Source of the DNA: Desulfuromonadaceae bacterium
GTDB taxonomy: Bacteria; Desulfobacterota; Desulfuromonadia; Geobacterales; Pseudopelobacteraceae
Assembly: GCA_028686145.1 (NCBI GenBank)
Contig: JAQUCQ010000056.1
Coordinates: 1-12,544 of the forward strand
Reading direction: 5' to 3'
Length of the DNA: 12,544 nt
Positions 8,320 to 12,544 of the stretch are shown here, in pieces; the first letter of the stretch is position 1; each line of letters begins with the position of its first letter. The notes beneath the pieces were generated by a model. That model had not been told where the DNA came from, did not search any database, and saw only the letters and a program-made list of their open reading frames with translations. The translations under genes and the position numbers were made by a program.

Positions 8320-9060
8320 TTATCGGCAATCACTGTGCGGGCATCCAGGAGTAACGTTCCCTTAGCAGCCTAGTCTCACATGATGAGCCGGTCCCGTATT
8401 CCTTGCCGCCTATGATGACGAGCGGAACAGCTTCTTCGCGATAGCGCATGGCAGCATCGTAAATGGACATCTGCTCACTCACTTTCCCATCTTTTAACAT
8501 CCAAATCGTCACTCAACCCTCCACACCCAGCGCCAGCCGGTTCCTGATGCATATATTGGCAAAGGTTCCTCGGACCATTACCTCATGGTTGCCGCGGCGG
8601 GAGCCGTAAGATTTGAATTTCTTCGGCTTCACGCCAATGGAGATAAGGTAGCGACCGGCCGGAGAAATATGGTCTGTTGTGACGGAATCGCCGAGCAACT
8701 CAAGGACTCGGGCACAACTGATGCCGGAAACCGCTGCCGGTACAGCCGAGATATTGGCAAAAAATGGCGGTTCTTTGATGTAGGTTCATCGCTCCTGCCA
8801 CCGGTACATTTCGCACGGGCGTAGCTGTTGATTCGCCCTTCTAAGTTACGATTACCCGAGAGTATCGCCGCAACCGACAGGGAACCTTCAACAATAATAG
8901 CCTTGGTAATATGTTCGGCAAGAGGCCCGCAGCTGGCGATGCAGGTCGTGCAGCCGTAGCCAACCAAGTGGAAGCGCAACCCTTCGAGATAGGACATCAG
9001 CCCTGAGGCCACAAGATAATTGGCGTCCACTTTTTTGGGCCAGGGACGAGGCTCGTCTTT
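8320..9060 (-). pseudogene. acnA: Degraded and internally deleted aconitase (AcnA type)
   Basis: Pieces of an aconitase A can be read in order but in different frames. The segment KTSLVPGPK (from about 9059) shifts frame at an A6 run near 9028-9034. It continues as SGLMSYLEGLRFHLVGYGC and AAILSGNRNLEGRIN to about 8808. About 110-120 codons are then missing. The frame resumes at TYIKEPPFF (about 8788), then GDSVTTDHISPAGRYLIS and the GSRRGNHEVM motif. It stops at a TGA (8515-8513) where Gly is expected after GVEG. It resumes as MSIYDAAMRYREE and GKEYGTGSS, then shifts frame near 8380. There the usual RDWAAKGT reads stop-D-stop-AAKGT, from TGA (8378-8376) and TAG (8372-8370). Similarity ends at VIAD near 8322, so the C-terminus is gone. 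The N-terminal ~60% of a normal ~900-aa aconitase is absent as well. It cannot give a working enzyme. Confidence 0.88.
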
Positions 9061-9246
9061 AGCAACCTTTGTTTTGAGCACAGCAGCCTCATGCAATTGC
9101 GTCTTGAGAAGATGAAAAAGTTTACTGTCCACCAGATGCACTTTAAAGTTGGACTGGGCCCCAAACAGACGTGCCACTCGCAAGGCCGCCGCCATTCCAC
9201 CGTAACTGGCACCGATGACAACAATATTTTTTTCGGACTGTCCAAT
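9061..9246 (-). pseudogene. N-terminal fragment of a type-II NADH dehydrogenase-like flavoprotein
   Basis: One frame reads EKNIVVIGASYGGMAAALR, with the GxGxxG-type dinucleotide fold in slightly altered form. It then reads VHLVDSKLFHLLKTQLHEAA, the characteristic start of FAD-dependent pyridine nucleotide-disulfide oxidoreductases of the Ndh type. Only about 60 residues are present before the sequence turns into the aconitase relic near 9060. The position where a start codon would be expected is ATT (9246-9244), with an in-frame TAA three codons upstream and no ribosome binding site. The FAD/NADH domains that should follow are missing, so this is a relic. Confidence 0.78.
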
Positions 9247-9332
9247 GTTTACTTACTTATATAATTCAGTTTACCGAACAATTTCAGATAACCTATCTAC
9301 CATTGGCACAGCAGCGATTAAATCTCCATCAA

Positions 9333-9935
9333 TCAAGCTCCCCGTTCTAATTCCTCAGCACGCTCTTTTATCCGCTGCATCTCCGTATTGATTACCGATA
9401 CCATTTCTTTTTCATGGTCAACTATTCCTTTGGCATCTGCTGATTTTGATACCAACACCATAAATGAATGCAGTTCAACAGGTGCCATGAGATTCTGAGC
9501 AGAATATGGAGCCACCTTAAAGGTGATCCGCCCGGAGAAGACAGGATGATCGACCAGTTCGCGGCGGATGTCTTTATTCCTTTCACTTACCAGAATTCTT
9601 TCCTGATATTCTGTGCCTCGCACTGTGACTTTCCTGACAATTTCGTTTTCATACACAAAGGATCTAAACAACTCGGGTTCGTAATTGCCTTCATTTTTTT
9701 CTTGCTTGATTTCCCTGAGGGCCTCCTGATCGAATACAAAATAGTCAATACCACCAGCCACAGAGCACTCCCAGCCAATTTTGAGTTCCTTGGCAGTTCC
9801 TCCTTCAAGCCGTTCCATTATGTAGGAGGCTCCCACATTCGGCATGTAGCGCTGAGGGGCTTCAATGCTGTCTAATAGCACACTCCATATAGTTCCAAGT
9901 TCCGCATGGATCAATATCCTTAAAGTATTAACCAT
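9333..9935 (-). CDS. Probable SRPBCC (START-like) fold protein, function unknown
   Basis: This 200-aa soluble protein has no signal peptide. The opening, with LIHAELGTIWSVLLDSIEAP then QRYMPNVG and MERLEGG, has the look of the SRPBCC/START-like superfamily, whose members bind hydrophobic ligands; this assignment is tentative. The C-terminus (about 165-200) is a long charged helix ending EELERGA. GGGAGG precedes the ATG at 9935 by a normal distance. It is 181 bp downstream of the 119-aa gene and just upstream of the pseudogene block. No partner in the window defines its ligand. Confidence 0.7.
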   Translation of the reverse strand: MVNTLRILIHAELGTIWSVLLDSIEAPQRYMPNVGASYIMERLEGGTAKELKIGWECSVAGGIDYFVFDQEALREIKQEKNEGNYEPELFRSFVYENEIVRKVTVRGTEYQERILVSERNKDIRRELVDHPVFSGRITFKVAPYSAQNLMAPVELHSFMVLVSKSADAKGIVDHEKEMVSVINTEMQRIKERAEELERGA

Positions 9936-10116
9936 GGTAGTACCTCCCGCCGTCTCAAATCAGATTCGCCTATCACATCACAGAGGCAAAAGATTGGCGC
10001 ATCTCTCCACAAGTATTGATGGACGAAGAATTCACCCATGAAGTCGATTGAATTGATTCATGCACCATGCGTTTTTTACATCATCAACGGCGCACTTAAC
10101 CATTTATGTACACTTG

Positions 10117-10476
10117 TTAGTCAACCGGATTACCTTTTGTTTCAACATCAAAGATCGTCATAAGTGTTTCTGGGGTGTAGCCGCAAACTTGAGTTTTTGT
10201 ACCGGTTTTCCCATGGTACTCCCATTTAACATTGTCGCCGGTAGCATCGTGTACCAATTTCACACGTTCCCCAGCAATCCTCTTCAACTCATTCCACATG
10301 TCATCCATGGTCAGCAAGTCAATGCCTCCCAAGTCCTTGTTACTGCCTGCATTCTTTTTGAATCTCTCAATCAGGTCAAAATCGACGAAATCATTCTCCT
10401 TTCGCCATAACTTTACAAAATGATAGTTTTCATTGCGTCGCTCTTCAATTATTTTCAACATTTCACTTTCTCTCAC
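10117..10476 (-). CDS. Conserved-looking hypothetical protein, 119 aa
   Basis: I do not recognise this family. It starts at GTG 10476 behind a near-perfect AGGAGG (10486-10491 region). It is soluble, with a charged helical N-terminal half (EMLKIIEERRNEN, DLIERFKKN) and a C-terminal half richer in beta-type residues (KLVHDATGDNVKWEY, QVCGYTPETLMTIFDVE). One Cys is present, and there is no signal peptide or membrane segment. Its GTG start overlaps by 4 bases (GTGA) the stop of a possible 24-codon leader frame. Placement between the ferredoxin and SRPBCC genes suggests membership of the same small redox/stress cassette. Confidence 0.72.
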   Translation of the reverse strand: MRESEMLKIIEERRNENYHFVKLWRKENDFVDFDLIERFKKNAGSNKDLGGIDLLTMDDMWNELKRIAGERVKLVHDATGDNVKWEYHGKTGTKTQVCGYTPETLMTIFDVETKGNPVD

Positions 10477-10547
10477 GGCACACCTCCTGTATCAGTTATC
10501 ACCCGGATTTGCCGGGAGCCAGCTCCGCTCGAGTTCTGAATGATCAA
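10473..10547 (-). CDS. Possible 24-aa leader peptide coupled to the 119-aa gene
   Basis: A frame begins at TTG 10547 after GAAGGAGG and ends at TGA 10475-10473. The stop overlaps the downstream GTG start as GTGA, the arrangement typical of translational coupling. The peptide would read MIIQNSSGAGSRQIRV and so on. The spacing of the ribosome binding site to TTG is short and the frame could be chance. Two short hairpins lie within it. Confidence 0.2.
   Translation of the reverse strand: MIIQNSSGAGSRQIRVITDTGGVP
10502..10528. repeat. Two adjacent short inverted repeats upstream of the 119-aa gene
   Basis: CCCGG (10502-10506) pairs with CCGGG (10512-10516) around a 5-nt loop. Next to it GGAGC and GCTCC pair across a 2-nt gap at about 10516-10528. 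In the mRNA they sit 25-50 nt before the GTG start. There is no U-run, so a terminator is unlikely; an effect on translation or transcript stability is possible. Confidence 0.35.
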
Positions 10548-10579
10548 GCGCCTCCTTCAACTACCACCACTCACATTGT

Positions 10580-10795
10580 CTACTCAGGGAGATACAACAT
10601 AAGTTCCTTGAGTTTGTTCAATGCTATTTCTATTTCGGTAAGTTTTGCTTCCAGTTGCTGCAAATCAATCGGACTCAATTGCGGTGCGAACTCTTGGATT
10701 ATTGCAATTTGCTCCGACAACACATCATTCGTTCTAAAGTGTTCTTCTGACAGACATAAATTTGGGTGAGTATTTATTTGCTCATTTCCTTTCAC
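10580..10795 (-). CDS. Small helical hypothetical protein, 71 aa
   Basis: I do not recognise this protein. The C-terminal two thirds, from DVLSEQIAIIQEF to LKELMLYLPE, has regularly spaced Leu/Ile between charged residues and should form one or two long helices, possibly a coiled coil. There are no membrane segments, and the single Cys is C14. The start is GTG 10795 with GGAGGA 5-6 nt upstream, stronger than any internal alternative. It lies 42 bp after the ferredoxin gene and is probably in the same transcript. Confidence 0.65.
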   Translation of the reverse strand: MKGNEQINTHPNLCLSEEHFRTNDVLSEQIAIIQEFAPQLSPIDLQQLEAKLTEIEIALNKLKELMLYLPE

Positions 10796-10837
10796 GTCTC
10801 CTCCTTTGAATGTTCAAAATGATATTTATAAAGCCAT

Positions 10838-11044
10838 CTAGCAGGCACAAGTTTCCCTCCAGAAGATGCAAGTTACTGGGCAGACCGAAATGGCTTGAAG
10901 CTGAATTTCCTCTTCAGTTGCCCCGTGCGTATCAAAACATTCTGCTTTGCCTTGAGTGTTCAAATGGAATACATCGGGAAGATTATCGGCACAAATTCCG
11001 CACCCGATACACATATCTTGATCAACAAATGCCTCTTTCGCCAT
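10838..11044 (-). CDS. Single-cluster [4Fe-4S] ferredoxin with extra C-terminal cysteines
   Basis: This 68-aa cytoplasmic electron carrier begins MAKEAFVDQDMCIGCGIC. The cluster ligands are C12, C15 and C18 (CxxCGxC) with C55 in SVCPVTCI, as in monocluster ferredoxins of the clostridial/Desulfovibrio type. Additional cysteines are C36, C59, C66 and C68. Two of these form a CAC at the very end, which is not part of the normal fold. AGGAGA precedes the ATG at 11044. It follows the ABM-domain gene by 34 bp, so the two are likely co-transcribed and may work together, although no reductase partner is adjacent. Confidence 0.88.
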   Translation of the reverse strand: MAKEAFVDQDMCIGCGICADNLPDVFHLNTQGKAECFDTHGATEEEIQLQAISVCPVTCIFWRETCAC

Positions 11045-11078
11045 GGTTGTTCTCCTTTCATTGCGTCATTCGATAACA

Positions 11079-11378
11079 TTACTTGTACTGCCCCGAAATT
11101 ACTTCATAGAATGTGGGGGTGGGATTCCCGTCAAACAACGGCACAACCTGTGTTCCGGCAAGATCGTGAACTGGACTGCTATGCATGTCCCGGAACTCGG
11201 ACTGGGTTTCGAATTCAACGATAGCTGCATAGTTCCCACCTGCTAACGGTTTCAAGAGCCTTCTACTCAAAAAGCCCTTAAATTCTGAAAAAGCTTGATT
11301 TGACGAGGCAAACCATTGCAGGAACTCGGCCTCTTTACCAACTTTGATAGGTGGAAACGAAATTACAACGACAAACAT
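11079..11378 (-). CDS. Antibiotic-biosynthesis-monooxygenase (ABM) fold protein
   Basis: This 99-aa protein is one dimeric alpha-beta barrel domain. It starts MFVVVISFPPIKVGKEAEF, then has a helix with WFASSNQAFSEFKGFLSRR and a strand with NYAAIVEFETQSEF, the usual layout of ABM proteins. The family includes quinol monooxygenases, heme-degrading enzymes and many proteins of unknown function. I see no residues that decide between these. GGAGGTGA supports the ATG at 11378. It lies 93 bp after the nitric oxide reductase gene and 34 bp before the ferredoxin, which suggests a role in nitrosative or redox stress by association only. Confidence 0.8.
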   Translation of the reverse strand: MFVVVISFPPIKVGKEAEFLQWFASSNQAFSEFKGFLSRRLLKPLAGGNYAAIVEFETQSEFRDMHSSPVHDLAGTQVVPLFDGNPTPTFYEVISGQYK

Positions 11379-11471
11379 GAATCACCTCCGCGCAGTTTTT
11401 TCTGGCCTAAACCATTATTTGAATCACACACATCGTATTAATGTCAGTTTTCCTTGCTTCAGTCGTGTTTA

Positions 11472-12544
11472 TCATATTGGTGATATTCTCTTCGTAGCTC
11501 GCCAAGTTAGGATCAACGCAATAAGTAGCGGAAAGATGCCCAGCCCGATAAAAATGAGATCGCCGGGCATACGCAGCCATTCGATCATGCGCGGGATTTT
11601 CCCCTGCAAAAAATCCGGACCACGGGCATGCCAGTAGCCATTGTTGAGAACGTCAATAAACTGGAGCACTCCACCAGGAAAAAGACTGGTTACCACCATC
11701 AGAGCCAAGCCGATATTCAATCCCCAGAATGAGACCCGTATGAACTTCTCCGGACGAACCCATTGTTCATCAGTCGATACCTGTCGCATGGCAAAAACCA
11801 TAAGTGCAACAGCGAGCATGCCAAAAACTCCCATCATCGCGGCGTGACCGTGGTTTGGAGTGAGCATAGTTCCGACTTCAAAATAACTGACTATGGGGAG
11901 GTTGATAAGAAAGCCGAACACTCCGGCACCAACAAAATTCCAGAACCCGACAGCGATTAAAAAATAGAAAGTCCAGCGATGCGGTACAGAAATTGGCTTG
12001 CTGCAAACATCACAAGTCCCTTTAGTCAGCTTGACGAAGTCCCACGCATCCAGGGTAAGGAGAGTGAGCGGAACCACTTCCATAGCGGAGAAAACGGCTG
12101 CCAGAGCCATGGTAACATTGGACTGACCGGTCCAGTACCAGTGATGCCCAGTTCCGATAATACCGCTCCCGAGGTAGAGGATGGCGTCAAGGTAGACAAC
12201 TCTGGCTGCTGTCAAATGAGAAACGATTCCAAGTTGGTAAAAAACAATGGCGACCATCACAGTCACGAAGACTTCGAAAAAACCCTCAACCCAGAGATGA
12301 ATGATCCAGAAACGCCAGGTGTCTACCACCGAAAAATGGCTGGCGCTGTTGAAAAACATGGCAGGGAGATAGAACAGGGGAATGGCGATTGCCGCGTACA
12401 AGAAGAGCGAAGCAATTTCCCGTTTCTCCTGATCTTTCCTTGCTGGGGCAATGGCTCTGAAAAGAAGGAATACCCAGAAAGACAAACCGATCGCTAAAAG
12501 AATCTGCCAACCACGCCCCAAGTCGAGATATTCCCATCCCTGAT
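11472..12544 (-). CDS. norZ: Nitric oxide reductase large subunit, quinol-type (NorZ/NorB), 5' end beyond window
   Basis: This membrane heme-copper-oxidase relative reduces 2 NO to N2O. Only the C-terminal ~357 residues are present, and the frame is open to the right edge. It begins GWEYLDLGRGWQILL, a stretch typical of single-subunit quinol NOR. Metal-site residues are visible: HLWVEGFFEVF (FeB His and the conserved Glu), GTGHHWYWTG (two FeB His) and NHGHAAMMGVFGM (heme b and b3 His). About eight hydrophobic helices follow each other, ending LALILTWRATKRISPI before TGA at 11474-11472. An extra CDVC motif lies in a hydrophilic loop. An internal Met (12521) is not the start. Absence of a norC gene in the visible part agrees with the quinol type, but the upstream side cannot be seen. 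Confidence 0.93.
   Translation of the reverse strand, partial: QGWEYLDLGRGWQILLAIGLSFWVFLLFRAIAPARKDQEKREIASLFLYAAIAIPLFYLPAMFFNSASHFSVVDTWRFWIIHLWVEGFFEVFVTVMVAIVFYQLGIVSHLTAARVVYLDAILYLGSGIIGTGHHWYWTGQSNVTMALAAVFSAMEVVPLTLLTLDAWDFVKLTKGTCDVCSKPISVPHRWTFYFLIAVGFWNFVGAGVFGFLINLPIVSYFEVGTMLTPNHGHAAMMGVFGMLAVALMVFAMRQVSTDEQWVRPEKFIRVSFWGLNIGLALMVVTSLFPGGVLQFIDVLNNGYWHARGPDFLQGKIPRMIEWLRMPGDLIFIGLGIFPLLIALILTWRATKRISPI

Noticed and set aside
8312..8329. TTG at 8329 as the start of the membrane Fe-S oxidoreductase
   Set aside because: The ATG at 8311 has AAGGGTGG at a usable distance, and the first residues after TTG derive from DNA of the aconitase relic (the VIADK region).
8330..9245. Four short minus-strand frames (8330-8512, 8513-8698, 8629-9195, 8997-9245) as separate genes
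   Set aside because: Read together they are consecutive pieces of one Ndh/aconitase relic in changing frames. None has a complete domain or a convincing start.
10037..10062. CATGAA...TTCATG inverted repeat as an operator
   Set aside because: It has only 6-bp arms with a 14-nt spacer and no match to a known regulator consensus. No promoter element is clear around it.
1..12544. CRISPR arrays, tRNA or rRNA genes, insertion sequences
   Set aside because: I saw no regularly spaced direct repeats, no cloverleaf or rRNA-like stretch, and no transposase or terminal inverted repeats, even around the relic.

Overview
The window looks like a respiratory nitrogen-oxide region from an anaerobic Gram-negative bacterium. 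The closest match is a Geobacter-type member of the Desulfuromonadota. That placement is an inference from protein character: a NarGHI-type nitrate reductase led by a membrane-tethered diheme cytochrome c, a quinol-type nitric oxide reductase, and a DsrMK/HdrD-like Fe-S protein. No rRNA or other phylogenetic marker is present. Every gene I can support lies on the minus strand, so transcription runs from high to low coordinates. The many plus-strand open frames are antisense shadows.

Reading in the direction of transcription, the right edge (12544-11472) holds the C-terminal part of a nitric oxide reductase (norZ/norB type). A string of small genes with strong ribosome binding sites follows: an antibiotic-biosynthesis-monooxygenase (ABM) fold protein (11378-11079), a [4Fe-4S] ferredoxin (11044-10838), two unrecognised proteins of 71 and 119 aa (10795-10580 and 10476-10117), and a probable SRPBCC-fold protein of 200 aa (9935-9333). 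Next is a gene graveyard (about 9246-8320). There the N-terminus of a type-II NADH dehydrogenase-like flavoprotein is joined to a badly damaged, internally deleted AcnA-type aconitase. An intact two-gene unit follows: a membrane-anchored NarI-like/HdrD-like Fe-S oxidoreductase (8311-6326) and a small Rieske ferredoxin (6303-6004).

A 459-bp gene-poor gap (6003-5545) carries a perfect TTGAC-N4-GTCAA site of the CRP/FNR family and several hairpins. It is the likely control region of the nitrate reductase operon. That operon begins with the diheme cytochrome c (5544-4753), whose stop codon overlaps the start of narG. narG (4753-1179) is followed 5 bp later by narH (1173-1, cut by the window edge). 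narJ and narI would be expected beyond the left edge.

Two points deserve checking first. narG as written is split into two frames by a single-base shift near 2966-2975, which is either a real inactivation or a sequencing error. The NADH-dehydrogenase/aconitase relic shows that this locus has undergone recombination and decay. The functional picture is nitrate reduction to nitrite by NarGHI with a c-type cytochrome partner, NO removal by NorZ, and a set of small redox or stress proteins of unknown role between them.
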